A stretch of DNA of 64,000 nt from Athripsodes cinereus (GCA_947579605.1 OX388310.1:5704001-5768000), one strand, 5' to 3'; positions 12,598 through 23,265 are shown, counted from the first letter of the stretch. The notes: generated by a model not told the origin, from the sequence alone. Program-made: numbers and translations.

Positions 12598-12800
12598 TCC
12601 GTGGAGTCCTCGGCGAAGAAAATCTCTCCTAAACTTTTTGAGCGTTCCTTAAAAGGTAGGTGTTCATCTAACAACGTGAATAATACAGTTACATCTTAAA
12701 TTCAGCGATGAGGCATGTCATCCATCCCGAATGACTAAATTTTTAATTGGCACAAAATTAATAATTGGCATGTTTATAACATACCTACATGCAGTTTATC
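12598..12800 (+). repeat. SINE-R copy, diverged
   Basis: Plus-strand copy with TCCGTGGAGTCCTCGG, GGTAGGTGTTCATC, ATTCAGCGATGAGGCATGTC and the ATTGGCA and GCATGTTTATAAC blocks in the family order. The 3' terminal part is eroded. Confidence 0.6.
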
Positions 12801-12941
12801 CACTGGCAAATCCACCTTTGAAAAAAGTCTGTGATGGCGTGAATTGACTAAGAATACCTATTTTTGAAATCGTATCATACCTATGTATAAATGTGTTAAT
12901 ATTATTTTCATAATAAAGATATTATTTTTTCATTCCATTTT

Positions 12942-13092
12942 GTCGGTAGCCTGGAGGTAGAGTCTCGGCCTTCAGAACATGGGGTCCGTGGTTCGATCCC
13001 AGGTGCCGGCAAACTCCCCTTTTACGGCACAAGCTTTTAGCTTAGTGTGAAAGGTGTATAAGGTTGTATTTGGGTTTATAACAAAAAAAAAA
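12942..13092 (+). repeat. tRNA-derived SINE (SINE-t), good copy
   Basis: It begins GTCGGTAGCCTGGAGGTAGA, which fits a pol III A-box region, and has a perfect B-box GGTTCGATCCC about 40 bp downstream. The first seven bases can pair with TGCCGGC after the T-arm, like a tRNA acceptor stem. The tRNA-unrelated part (CAAGCTTTTAGCTTAGTG, GGTGTATAAGG) ends in an A-rich tail. Other copies are at 20.7, 37.5, 44.9, 54.0 and 62.8 kb. Not a working tRNA gene. Confidence 0.8.
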
Positions 13093-13179
13093 TGTTTTAT
13101 TTGTCTCCAAATAAGCTAAGTTGTTGAATCTTTACTTATTATAGTGGTGTCTTCATTATATGAATAAATTTGTATAAAA

Positions 13180-13700
13180 ATCTTATTCCGTGGGGCATTC
13201 GGTAATGAATTGGTCTCCCACACTTCTTTGTAATTATTATTATTATTATTGGACAATATTAAAGTGTCGTTTACGTGCCGAAGCACCTCAAGGACACTGT
13301 ACAATTCATAAATTCTAGGACATTACATCCACGTCATATTATAAATATAGATATATACATAGATAAATGAGAAATCTTGGATACATAAAGGTATCCACGT
13401 CAGAAGTTCAATACTACATTGAGTTACAAATATTTTAGATACAATATGTATCCACGTCAATTATGTAAAACAAAGTATAATATTTGAAGTCAAAAGAAGT
13501 TTGTAAGTTTTCGAGTGTCCTGTAAAAGGGAGGAGTTCGAAAAATTTTACATCTTAAATTCAGCGATGAGGTTTGCCACCCATTATAAATGTTATGATTG
13601 TATATAGGCACGGAGAGAAAAGCTTGCATGTTTATTTTATGCAGCTGGTCTGCTGGCTACCCGATTTGTGGGATATGCTGTGATGGTATAGTAAATTATA
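13180..13700 (+). repeat. SINE-R copy split by a LINE insertion
   Basis: The 5' part (TTCCGTGGGGCATTCGGTAA, GAATTGGTCTCCCACACTTC) ends near 13234. The rest resumes at about 13495 with AAGTTTTCGAGTGTCCTGTA and runs to CCGATTTGTGGGATATGCTG and a TATAGTATAG-type tail. A 7-bp direct repeat, TTTGTAA, brackets the inserted piece. Confidence 0.75.
13235..13494 (-). repeat. LINE-U 3' end inserted in SINE-R
   Basis: On the minus strand it reads CCTTGAGGTGCTTCGGCACG, then TAAACGACACTTTAATATTG and an (AAT)n tail that abuts the TTTGTAA duplication. It matches the CGCCCTTGAGATGGTC...TTAAACGGCGCC ends at 25.4, 52.6 and 55.7 kb. The 5' part includes three TATCCACGTCA-like words in a local duplication. Confidence 0.6.
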
Positions 13701-14084
13701 GTATAGTACCTATAGTAGGTATAAAACATGAAAAGGACAACGTAAAAATAAAAAAATAAATAGGTTGCTTCTCTATATGTACCAACTGTACAATAATACT
13801 ACAAAATACTTACATTAATTAACAATGCCGAATGTTTTGTTATATGATGTAGTTTGTATGTATGTATGTCTGAAAACCTCTCGTAGAAGAAAAATGGCAG
13901 CACTCACGTTTTTGCTGACAATAACGGATAGTTCCGGTAGGTAATAATATAAAAGAAACTGGTTGTATTATCACTATCCATAGTAGGTAATATTATAGCA
14001 TTGCCGCCATTTTGGGTTCAGGTGAGAGCTGATATCACAATATACCCCCCTGAGTCCTCTTTAGTAGACATGTAACGGATGAAC
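13701..14084. other. No gene seen
   Basis: AT-rich sequence. A TATGTATGTATGTCTGAAAA segment and a GCCGCCATTTTGGGTTCAGG block near 14003 do not match other families here. Confidence 0.4.
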
Positions 14085-14640
14085 GGAAAGTACCCGGTGT
14101 TGGACCAGACTTCAATATCCGGTTACCGAGACGAAGCCTATCCAAATATCGTGTATTGTATTGATAATTAGGACATATGTACATTAAACAGTGACCTAAC
14201 GGACGGTGAAAATATAGACAGACAAAGACGTAGCATTAGTATCATATCCAACATGCTTGATAGGAAATTTTTCAAATGCAACGCACATATAAAGATTATT
14301 ATTCTAATTAACGCTTTTTGTACAAACTTTTACACAATGCCAACTATGGACGAAAAACAGACTTTCTACTTTAAGTAAACTAAGAGTACAATACAATGAC
14401 GCACATCGTATACTTTTCGGATACGGACGACACAGCAGTGCATCACAAATGTGTGCTGAAGGAAGAACAAAAGATTTTAGAGCGACATTGAGAAAAAATA
14501 AAATTAAAGCACTAAGCACAATTAATGATTTCTAGTCCGAGCCGCATTTGAACGTCAGACACCACTACTGACTAAAAGATGGAAAACACATCTCAACCAA
14601 CAACAAGTGCCATAAATAATAAATTATGTGTCATAATATA
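14085..14640 (+). pseudogene. Decayed LINE coding region after the reverse transcriptase
   Basis: Frame pieces read DLTDGENIDRQRRSISIISN, then MLDRKFFKCNAHIKIIIL and NAFCTNFYTM. After a frame change come LSKLRVQYNDAHRILFGYGR and SSASQMCAEGRTKDFRATL. The order (YLGH-like start, DLxDxxxIxRxRR, NMLxRKFxxC, FYT, LRVQYNxAxRxLxG, SASxMxAExRT) matches the C-terminal part of a LINE family frequent in Lepidoptera. Frameshifts and stops make it non-functional. It is the longest LINE coding relic in the window. Confidence 0.75.
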
Positions 14641-14790
14641 TGTCATTTTTATATTCTATGGTGAGGTGTGCCACCCATTCTAGATGTCTTATATTTTTGT
14701 TGTCACTGAGACGACAGCTTATAAGTTTACCACATACAATAAATCTTCTGATTACCACACTTGTAGTACATATATACCATGATGGTAAAT
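14641..14790 (+). repeat. SINE-R relic, strongly diverged
   Basis: GGTGAGGTGTGCCACCCATT, ATGTCTTATATTTT, and a far end with ACACTTGTAGTACATATATA and CCATGATGGTA follow the family order, with many changes. Confidence 0.4.
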
Positions 14791-15294
14791 TATTAGTAAT
14801 AGTAGCGGATATCTGCTAACCGGCAAAATCACAGTCTGTTGTTTCATGTCTAAGCTCTCTGTAAGCTTTTCAGAAACAGCTTTATACCCCTCAGAATGCA
14901 CACTAGGGTAACCAAATTAATATTACTATTTGCTCACGAGCCTATCGAGAAATCATCTTCTCTCGTCTTTAACTACATATCCCTTCTTAAATATTTGAAA
15001 AGTATTACCTGGTCAATTCTATATAAAAAATCACATCGGCACAATTTCATTCCCCATTGCGATATTAAGCTGAACATTTTTTTAAATTCAAGTATACATA
15101 TTTTTTTATTTCCAAAAATATAAAGCTTAACTTCTACAAAATAATATCTTTAAACTATACCTCACTTGAATTTAAATATGAATTCAGATGTTCTTAAACT
15201 AATCACAAGAAATATTAATAACTGCCTTGCTAGAATTAAATCTATTCTGAGGCAATATAGCTCTTAAATTTGCCTATATAACTGTATTCTGGAA
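14791..15294. other. No gene seen
   Basis: AT-rich sequence without a recognised element. A 75-codon open frame at 14896-15123 has no recognisable motif and is probably chance. Confidence 0.4.
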
Positions 15295-15515
15295 GCTTTC
15301 GAGTGTCTGTTAATGGAAAGTTTTTGGAAAATCTCATGTAAGCACAAGACAATTAAATAACATCTTCGATTCAGCGATGAGGCATGCCACCCACTCTGAA
15401 TGTCTTATATTTATATAAGCATGGAGGGAACACCCTGCATGTTTATTGTCTTTTACACGATACTCGAAAACTTATTGAAGAGAATGAGAGACTCGTTTTT
15501 TTCGGAGACTACCGA
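15295..15515. repeat. Two SINE-R pieces joined head-to-head
   Basis: From 15295 to about 15448 the family runs on the plus strand (TTTCGAGTGTCTGTTAATGG, GATTCAGCGATGAGGCATGC, ATTTATATAAGCATGGAGGG, GCATGTTTATTG). It then switches directly to a minus-strand piece, TCTTTTACACGATACTCGAA and AACTTATTGAAGAGAATGAG, to about 15510. The plus-strand copy therefore lacks its 3' end. Confidence 0.6.
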
Positions 15516-15759
15516 GGTGAATAATCCACGTGAACTTGAGTTTAAATTTTACTCCTGCTTAATATCAATTTTTCTCTCTGAAGATAAAGCCATGCAAAAG
15601 GTATGTGTTCAAAAAAAGATAAGTTTACCAACGTCTTGATTTTACTATATCGATGTTATTTTTACAATTAACCATTGTATGAGGTCACATGTATGTAAAT
15701 TCAACACACGAAACTACCATATAAGGCTTAGAAAAGACAACGTCACCTCACTTGGTAGT

Positions 15760-15832
15760 GCCCCGGACGGGACATGAACCCGCACTCCCATCTTGTCGCG
15801 AGATGTGCTTTGTCCAATAAAGCTACCGGGCG
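15760..15832 (-). repeat. tRNA-like cloverleaf (tRNA-derived SINE or tRNA relic)
   Basis: On the minus strand a near-complete cloverleaf can be drawn. The acceptor stem pairs in five of seven positions. The D-arm is GCTT/AAGC, the anticodon stem CATCT/AGATG has a 7-base loop CGCGACA, and the T-arm GCGGG/CCCGT has loop TTCATGT. Base 33 of the loop is G rather than the nearly invariant T, and the outer acceptor pairs are broken, so I do not call it a working tRNA. The T-arm provides a B-box-like sequence. Its family is different from SINE-t. Confidence 0.55.
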
Positions 15833-15944
15833 ACTTACCAGAGGCTCCGATATTCTCTCTTATAAACCCCAATGACAGATTCATGTGTAGGTATTGTTCT
15901 GGGATACCTAGTATGGGTACCATATGCTGGATACTTCGATACTT

Positions 15945-16060
15945 TAAATTTACGTCTTGATTTTATGCCGGCATGGAGAAGACCAGTTGCATGTTTATAA
16001 CATGCTGCTTGTCTGCTGGCTATTTCACTTGTAGGATATGCCTTGATGGCATTGTAGTAA
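15945..16060 (+). repeat. SINE-R 3' half
   Basis: CGTCTTGATTTTATGCCGGC, ATGGAGAAGACCAGTTGCAT and the 3' end TTCACTTGTAGGATATGCCT with TGATGGCATTGTAG follow the family order. The 5' half is missing. Confidence 0.65.
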
Positions 16061-16756
16061 TTATATTAAACATTGTGAAAAATCAAGTGTTCCATATTTT
16101 TTGAATTAATAGTCACAAGCTGAAAGCATCTATCTATCTATCTATCTATCGGGAGTGATTGGTGCAAAAGACACGTTCGTGTGCACTCGACATGCTTCCC
16201 CGAGATTACTGTACTAATAATAATAATAATATAATTGACGCTACACAGATCCATACCAAGCAGTGTTCTTCTCTTCCATTGCCACAGTGCTCGCTATTAT
16301 TTTTACTTCTGTCGTATTGTTGTGTTTAGAGAGCCGTGCCGTTCTGGACCACTGGTGTGGCGCTGGATCGGAAACAAATCGACACTTTTAATAATATTAT
16401 TATTATTGGCTGTATTGTTAAAAGAAAAATCTATACTCACGTCTTCTTCTAGATATCTATGTATTTGATACATTGTGTTAGACTATAACTGCCTTGAACT
16501 ATTGAAGAACTGAAGAGGTATCTATATACAAAGTTATGTGTATTTTATACGAGTATGAATGGAGTTATATTACCATTTGTCAAAATCTCTTGATGTTTCT
16601 GATAAAACAAATTTTATAAAAATGCCATGGACATTCCCAGGATTTGCTCTTGGAGAAGTTTTAGCAGCTAGGCAAATTGATATTGAAATTTGAAAGGTTT
16701 CACAATCTCTCCCCCTCTGTGACCACCTTTAATTTTTGCAAAGTTATACTGATTCA
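16061..16756. other. No gene; short microsatellites
   Basis: It holds (TCTA)n at about 16131-16150 and a (TAA)n run at about 16215-16231. No element was recognised otherwise. An open frame at 16235-16468 ends in low-complexity sequence and is probably chance. Confidence 0.4.
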
Positions 16757-17101
16757 GTACTCTTGAGAATGCCCATTCAAGTGGGCGAAAACGTAAGAAA
16801 ATCTTAAAATCTATTAAAAAAGTAAGCAAGAAGTATAACAATTACAAACTCACCTTTATAATATAACTTTAACACAAATGACAACAAGTTTTGAATAAAA
16901 TTACAGACCAAGTAAAACAGCACACCAATGACTTTCAACGAACACTGGTAATACGGTTTACCACTTAAAAACAAAATATGTTTTATCGACCCAGTGGTGT
17001 GAATTTTTAAAATGTGGTAAGTAATATTACCAGTAAACGTCTACAGATAGTATTAAAACTGTATGGGTCAGTTTTCATAGAAGATTGTATTAAATATGCT
17101 C

Positions 17102-18863
17102 TTAACTCTCGCCGTCCTAAAATGTGTAGCCAGTACACATGCTTCTGTTTATAATTAATATTTCAATAAATACAATAAATAGAAGGTCAAGATTTTAGGT
17201 AATCCTCAGTCATATATTTACGCATCGAATTAAAAAATTATATTAACAATAATTGGAACTTATTGACTATTTCAAAGCCATTTTTTGGAGAATGGAAATA
17301 AAATTACAAATACAAACAAAATATCTTACTAATACAATCAAATGCGCGATATATTAACTGTATCTCACGTGTCTTCGACTGCTCGTACTCGGCTGTTGTC
17401 GTTAGATAGTGAATACTATTTACGTCTCGCTCTCGCGAACTGTGCTGAGGAATGACTATGCGAAATAGCACTCGGTCGTGTTTTCTCATTAGAGATCTAT
17501 TATTTTACTTCCGAAGTTGACTTAAATCCAGAGGTTTCAAAGTGATTTATTATTTCCGTTCCATAATAATTTCAATAATTATAACTAGGTAGGTATTCAT
17601 TTTACATTTCTAAAGAGGGAAAGGTGTATATCATATAACATTACTTTTCAGTTCATTTCTTCGTGAGGGCACTTCATTTATGGATTTATTAGCGATTTAT
17701 TTATAAATATTATTATATAAACATTTCAAATAAATATTATTATCTACAATTAAAATAAACATAAACGTAATAATATTATTTTTTACGCAGCGGCTGAATG
17801 GCCATCCACACTTCTCAGTATTATACAACCAGATAAGTCTCTATATTATCAGTATCAGTCATGATCATACAAAAACTTAACAGTCTAATGCCGCGAAAAA
17901 TTCACCAATCCAGATAACAGGATATCAAAGTATTAGGCTCAAAACGCAGGTTCAAAATACCAGCATCGTGCCTGAAATATCTGCGTTCAAATTTTTTTTA
18001 CAATATTCCATGTATTTAATATTATAATAGATTTTTGAATTTTAATATATAAATTTACCGGTAAATCTAATTTTTGAGTTAAATTATATCCAGAATCATT
18101 AATTGTGAAATAAAAAAAATATTTAAGAGTTAATAAAAGTGCGGATTCTTCGAGAAACATTTGGAACTAAGTTATAAAATTATTCATCTTATTGTATCTA
18201 TTACTGCTTATAAATTTTACGGTGTAAATGATTTTTAATTTTATCTATTTTCTGTAAATCATTTTTTTATCTGTAAGTTTGTAAGTTGCCTGTTCTTTTT
18301 TTTGAACTGTTGTATGGACTATTATATGTGCTGGTTATACTTTAATTTTTTATTTACTTTGATTATAATCTTGATATGTGTACATACATATATTTTGTCT
18401 TAGCTAAATCCTAGAACAAGTTGGATAATCCATTTTCTATGCATTGATTGTCTTTATAATTGTGTAACAATAAATAAATTAATTAAATAACATATTAAAT
18501 AGTTTGCAACCACTGCAGTTTACGCAAATGTGTCGGACCATCGGCCGATGATTGCCGATGAATGCCGATTGCACAATGCGTCGCTATGCGTGCGGTCAGC
18601 CGTCAGTTGGCCTTCGCTATTCATAATGAGTTGTTTTCTCGCTAGGTTCATGAGCGCTAGATAATGTTATTTTTTCACGTTTTCAGCAATATTTTATATA
18701 TTTTTTAGGATTTCCTATACAATACTTTACTTATAACTGTCCGAATGGTTTGGCTATGATTATTCCTATTTTTTCTATCTTAAACCGCTTATTTGAAAAT
18801 GTGTAGTCACTACACATGTTAGGAGCGCGCGTAGGTTTTTGATTTCAGTAAGGCGAAGGTTAA
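17102..18863. mobile_element. Possible piggyBac-like element, non-coding
   Basis: It is bounded by TTAA at both ends with loosely matching inverted ends: TTAACTCTCGCCGTCC on the left and, read backwards, TTAACCTTCGCCTTAC on the right. Palindromic words (TGTGTAGCCAGTACACA near 17123 and TGTGTAGTCACTACACA near 18803) sit near each end, as subterminal repeats do in piggyBac elements. No transposase remnant was found. The end match is short, so this is tentative. Confidence 0.3.
17790..18085 (+). repeat. Interspersed repeat family Q
   Basis: The block TCCACACTTCTCAGTATTAT, ACAACCAGATAAGTC, CAGTCATGATCA, AGTCTAATGCCG, ATCCAGATAACAGGATATCA is repeated in inverse orientation at 53330-53565. The end with AAATTTACCGGTAAATCTAA is repeated at 47.64-47.70 kb. 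The palindrome ATTTACCGGTAAAT is conserved between two copies. The class is unknown. Confidence 0.6.
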
Positions 18864-18965
18864 AGACCAAGTGGTAAGATAGTTTACCAGAAAACGTTAA
18901 AGGGTTAAATAAATTTAGTGAAAATATAACAGTGTTTCTAATTATTTATAAATTATTTATTCCTA

Positions 18966-20150
18966 TAGTTAGTTTGGTTTGTTTGTGTTTTTGGTTTGGT
19001 TATGTCGTTTACGCGTGAATTTTTTACCCCCGTGCCGCCAGATTGTCATTTTTTCATTTGAAATATTTCATTATTCCCCCCGTTTTCTCTCAACAATTTT
19101 AAAGCCGCCTTATATTTATTGTGACTTCTAGAGGGCGGATAGCTTCCATTTTAGATGCCAATTTTCCAAACTATTCCAATACTTTAACACTAAATTTACC
19201 TAAATTCCTACTATTTTTGAGATCTTAGAGTTGTAGACATCCGCACTTTTTGACCTCGTTCCTGAATTCTGATGTTCTTTGCTATAAATTAGGTTTATGG
19301 TTTTATCAAATATTTAATTCTTTATAATTATGTGATATTTTAATTCTTTATAATTAGATATATTTTTATGATAGTCAGTGAAATAGAATTAGATACAACA
19401 TTATACAGTTATAAGGAAGTGCAACACATATTCTGATATTATTTTAATATTCTGAGGGAAAGGAGTCCTGTTTTTTTCATTTAGAGAAATAATTTTGGTT
19501 TTATGAAAAAACGAACGAAATAATAACATAATATCATTCCATATTTCAAAATGATGTAGGTTCATTGTGAAAATAATTTGGAATATTCTAAAAATCTTTG
19601 AAGTCATATTTATTTAAAATATATATATTAACGTAATTTCACATTGTCTGACAAAATAACATATTTTGTTAATGTATTATGTAATATGTAATGAATATCT
19701 ATTCTTTTACTTCATAAATTGTATCATTCATTGGTATTCAAAGTAAATCATAATAAACCAAACCCCATTATTTATGATGATACAATGAAATTCTTGTTTA
19801 TGAAAAAGGTAGTAAATTCTAAGAAAATATAAAACTTTATATTAATTTATAGTAAGAACTTAACGAATCGATTGAATTGGGTAACGTATTTATTAATAAA
19901 TGTTTGTTTGATTTGAAAAGTTATTAATAGATTGATAAATGTTTGAAATATTTGAAGAGTTAATACTGTCTGTGATGTGATTTCTATTTTAAACACAAAA
20001 CGCTCTTTGATTGACAAATTAATAATCTTTTCTATAAAAAAATATAAAATTTTGAATGATGTACGATCAAACGATCGTATGTCATAGAAATTTCTGCTGA
20101 ATTTAAAATATTATTATGTAAGTGTTAAATTAAACTATGTATTTTTTTCG
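18966..20150. other. AT-rich stretch, nothing recognised
   Basis: No gene. A slightly GC-richer part at about 19020-19160 (CCCCCGTGCCGCCAGATTGT, GAGGGCGGATAG) has no assignable motif. Confidence 0.45.
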
Positions 20151-20174
20151 TAACTATTAGTCATGTAACATCTA

Positions 20175-20300
20175 TAATTCAGCAACAAAGCCCTAGGAAA
20201 ACACTGGGTAGAAGTAGAATCTCTCCACACCTTGGATCCCCTCAAGATCCTAGACTTCATAAGATATCTGGTACTTGAGGGTTCACTTTGACTGGCAAAA
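20175..20300 (+). pseudogene. LINE relic, C-terminal end
   Basis: A plus-strand frame reads ALGKHWVEVESLHTLDPLKI followed by LDFIRYLVLE. It resembles the last 30-40 residues of RNase H-bearing LINEs (LGxxxLxxxxLxxLxPxxILxFIRxT). It is only about 40 codons long and lacks the upstream cysteine region, so the call is tentative. Confidence 0.4.
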
Positions 20301-20689
20301 CCAGGAAAGCTGAGTGAGTATGGGAAGTACAATAGATCTTATAAGTCGCGGTGCATACTATCCCCCAAATATAAAATAAATAGAAAAAAACAGCAATAAG
20401 TTTTGCAATCTATTATGAATATATATTTTTTTTTACACATTGGGACTTTTTCGGACCCTGGTTAATATCCAGATACACAATAATAATAAACACTTCACGT
20501 TGTGAAAGCTGAGTCATATGGTAACAAGATTTGAAGCATAGTAAATAAGCTTCTATTTCAGTTCAAATTTGAGCGTTGTGTGCAGTCATTATTTCCCTCA
20601 TGCTCATTGAGTTCAAGTCCCTGTGTTCCCAAGTGGAATGAAGACAGTTGTCAAATAAAAAAAAAAGAACATTAAATGGGTTTAATTGC

Positions 20690-20840
20690 TGGTGTACCCT
20701 GATGGTAGAATCTCGGACTTTCAGTCGAGAGTCCCGGGTTTGATTTCACTCGCTACTTACTTTCCCAACTTTCACGACACTAATATATTATTGCTTCTTG
20801 TGAATTTAATCAGGACGTATTTGGGGTATTTCAAATCCAG
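20690..20840 (+). repeat. SINE-t relic, diverged
   Basis: TGATGGTAGAATCTCGGACT, then CCCGGGTTTGATTTCACTCG in the B-box position and AACTTTCACGACAC, follow the SINE-t plan with many changes. The tRNA-unrelated tail is partly recognisable (TATTTGGGGTATTTC). Confidence 0.5.
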
Positions 20841-21439
20841 AATTATCGAAAAAATGGGATGTTAGAAATAGTTTTATTCCTTAAAATCAATACCATTAAC
20901 TTAACTTATCAACAGTACGTTTTATTTTTCTATCGAATAACAATTTCTGATGAATTTATTTCACTTTATATTTAATATTATTAATTCGTTTCTGAGTTCT
21001 AAAATTACGTCAATTATTAGATTCCTGAAATAAAAAAAAAAAAAACAACAAATAAATTGTTAGAAAAAAGTGGAAAAGTAATACTTAGTAAGAAGTGGAA
21101 GAAAGAAAATATAACGCGCAACTACGAATACTTTTATTCGTGTTATAAAAACTTTTAATATCGCTTCGAATTTTCCAACTTTAGTGAGCAAACCTTTTGT
21201 AAAGGTGTGTGTAATGTCTTCGTCTTTGAAATCATACTCTTAATTATTTTCTTTTCATTTCGTCCTTTTTCTTGCCTTTCTTTATAATATTATCTTCTTC
21301 TGAATGAAGTCACTTTGAAGGACAAAATATCTTAATGTATAGATACAGAGATGAGCATGGTTAATCAATATTTAACTAAGTTAATCGTTAAATCAATGTA
21401 ATTTATATATCCCCCTTTCCATTAACTTTCTAGTGTCTG
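20841..21439. other. AT-rich stretch, nothing recognised
   Basis: No gene. GATGAGCATGGTTAATCAAT at about 21351 resembles the ends of some hAT elements, but no partner end was found. Confidence 0.4.
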
Positions 21440-21600
21440 GTTGGTAAAATATCTACCTTTGATAAAGTGTGTCGTCCAAACTGTATGTCCTAATTTATAT
21501 TGGCAAAAATAGGGCGACTTGTATGTTTATAACATGCAGTTAGTTAGTCCTGGGCAATTTTAGTAAATGCTGTGATAAAAACAAAAATAATTTATCAGAA
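21440..21600 (+). repeat. SINE-R relic
   Basis: TGTGTCGTCCAAACTGTATG, ATTTATATTGGCAAAAATAG, GCGACTTGTATGTTTATAAC and ATGCAGTTAGTTAGTCCTGG follow the family order, with the 3' end decayed (AATGCTGTGATAAA). Confidence 0.45.
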
Positions 21601-21604
21601 ACTT

Positions 21605-21745
21605 CGATTGGAGAACCATGTCTACACAATGCAACATTGTGTAAAATTTAATCGGAAGAAGTGAGAAAGGTGTCCCAACGTTACGAATTGGCTCTAGGCT
21701 GGCTTAAGTGATCACTTTCGGTGTCCATGGACAACTTTCACTAAT
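21605..21745 (+). repeat. Interspersed repeat family W
   Basis: ATGCAACATTGTGTAAAATT, AATCGGAAGAAGTGAGAAAG, GTGTCCCAACG and GGCTGGCTTAAGTGATCACT recur in inverse orientation at 29380-29535. The element class is unknown. The 29.4-kb copy holds a 63-codon open frame that may be a coding relic. Confidence 0.55.
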
Positions 21746-21954
21746 TCCACCATTCTCACTGTCACGATTTAAGGTCCCCCAGTCGAGAGACGATTTATGC
21801 AAACCTTAGAAGCAACCATTTTTTTTGTCATCTGCACCCAAATCCGGTTAAACTATGAAAAAATTAGTAAATATTCTAAACACAAAAATAATTGTTAATT
21901 TTAAAATGAGAAAGTTTACTTCGCATTCATCATATTTTAAATTGTTCATCATCA

Positions 21955-22075
21955 TAATCACTATTATTTCGCCTTTTAATGCTGCTCTTAGGAGCACAGG
22001 GCTGAAATCAGCCTGCTTCATTCAAGCCTTTCTACATCAATTGAGTCACCTCTTCCATGAGTTGATAGTATATTA
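21955..22075 (-). repeat. LINE-S C-terminal end, diverged
   Basis: The plus strand shows AGGAGCACAGGGCTGAAATC and AGCCTGCTTCATTCAAGCCT, the antisense of the LINE-S ending (WRRLVSALCSRE) seen at 39.9, 46.9 and 48.7 kb. It is decayed. Confidence 0.55.
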
Positions 22076-22084
22076 ATTCTTCTT

Positions 22085-22340
22085 CTGTAAGTACCCTGTC
22101 AGGTCTCCCTGACGTTGTCGATAACTCTGGCATAAGCTTTTTGGTCATGCGCTGTATGGAACAACTTCTTCACACTGTTGGATGCCAAAATGCGCGTCGA
22201 GAGGCTGACAGAAGGCGGACATCGTGGCTGCGCAATAAACGAGTATATTATGGAACCTTTTTGCTGGGAGTTTCGGGTGACAGACGCGATATACGGCGCC
22301 CTTAAGGTAATGTTGTGAGTAAACGGCGCTTTACAAATTG
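22085..22340 (-). pseudogene. Possible LINE tail of an unassigned family
   Basis: A 94-codon minus-strand frame ends ASNSVKKLFHTAHDQKAYAR then VIDNVRET and a stop. The composition is GC-richer than its surroundings and the ending has the general form of LINE C-termini (a DR/DQ-rich stretch before the stop), but no family motif is clear. The part at 22270-22325 (CGGCGCCCTTAAGG, AACGGCGC) resembles the LINE-U 3' end. Confidence 0.3.
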
Positions 22341-22519
22341 TCCATATATACATATATATACCAACAATAAATTTCTGAAACAAAAAATATAAAAATGATC
22401 CCTAGCACCTATGGCCTTTAGCTAAGCCAGTACCTAAGGTATCACTTCAATGATAAAGTCAAAAGTAATATTTTAATTTTTTTCGTTAAAAAAAAACCAA
22501 AACTAACGAACTCAATCAA

Positions 22520-22660
22520 TTTCTTTATTTATTCTTTACTGTACATTGATTAAAAACAATTACATAAAAGGTATACATTCAAGTTAGATACAATCAATAT
22601 ACAGACGGCGCGTTTATCGCAAAGGCGCGATCTCTTCCAACTAACCCAAAACGAAAATTA
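22520..22660 (-). repeat. LINE 3' tail, stem-loop family
   Basis: The minus strand reads GTTAGTTGGAAGAGATCGCG, CCTTTGCGATAAACGCGCCG, then an AT-rich end with TACATTGATT-like words and AATAAA. The hairpin stem is ATCGC/GCGAT. Confidence 0.65.
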
Positions 22661-23127
22661 ACGGAATAATAACTAAATATTTTATTTCATTTTAATTTTT
22701 CATTATTTCTTTAATCGTTAAGAGTCCAGTTTTGTATACAAAGATATTATTTGCTATTGTTAAATAGGTACATTATATTTTTTATATAGCACAGTGTAAT
22801 TTAAACGACATTAAAAGAACTCACCTTAATAAAATGTGTAGAATATTACATCCATTTTCTTTATGAGAATAAAAATAAGGTTCTATAATGATTTTAAAAC
22901 CTATGCAAACTACCTGTTTTTTATGTTCTTTGAGATAAGATTATTATTAAGGATGTACATGTGTTTTATTCCATTATATTGTGTATATTTATTATAAAAA
23001 AATGTTAAGTGAAAACATAATTTTCAAAACCATAGAATTTAATTTTTGTTTGTACACATAATAATGAAACGTACATTGGGTAATGAATAAATTATTTGAA
23101 AATTTAATACATTAAATAAAAAAGGTA
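22661..23127. other. AT-rich stretch, nothing recognised
   Basis: No gene or repeat recognised. Confidence 0.45.
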
Positions 23128-23265
23128 TGATTAGAAGAAAGTGAAGGGTACGCAAGGATAGGAGTAAGTGGTAAAGTAAACTGGGTCCTTTCTGCCAACC
23201 CCAAAGGAATGCGACATTATCATCAAGGTGATGATGATAGTGATGAATATATGTATGTACGTAAA
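23128..23265 (+). repeat. LINE 3' end, NWVLSANPKGM type
   Basis: The plus strand reads CGCAAGGATAGGAGTAAGTG, then codons for VNWVLSANPKGMRHYH, followed by a GATGATGATAG/TATGTATGTACG tail. This matches the end of a LINE family that closes with a VVSAYP-like peptide and a TATATGTATG tail. A minus-strand relative is at 27660-27775. Confidence 0.55.

Larger units (their letters stand above)
16757..18965 (+). repeat. Interspersed repeat split by a 2.1-kb insertion
   Basis: The first half lies at 16757-16797 (GTACTCTTGAGAATGCCCAT to GGGCGAAAACGTAAG) and the second half at 18890-18965 (GAAAACGTTAAAGGGTTAAA, ATATAACAGTGTTTCTAATT). Joined, they follow the intact copy at 4675-4775. The shared words AAAACGTAAG and AAAACGTTAAAG at the two edges look like an imperfect target duplication of about ten bases. 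Confidence 0.55.

Noticed and set aside
12942..13012. tRNA gene at 12.94 kb
   Set aside because: The B-box is perfect and an acceptor-like pairing exists, but the same sequence with a shared tail occurs at several places, so it is a SINE. No proper anticodon arm is seen.
17304..17489. Possible promoter or first exon of a host gene
   Set aside because: The segment is GC-richer and lacks stops in one frame, but there is no domain, no convincing splice site, and it lies inside a candidate transposon.
20840..21420. hAT end at about 21351 (GATGAGCATGGTTAATC)
   Set aside because: No matching inverted end or target duplication was found nearby.
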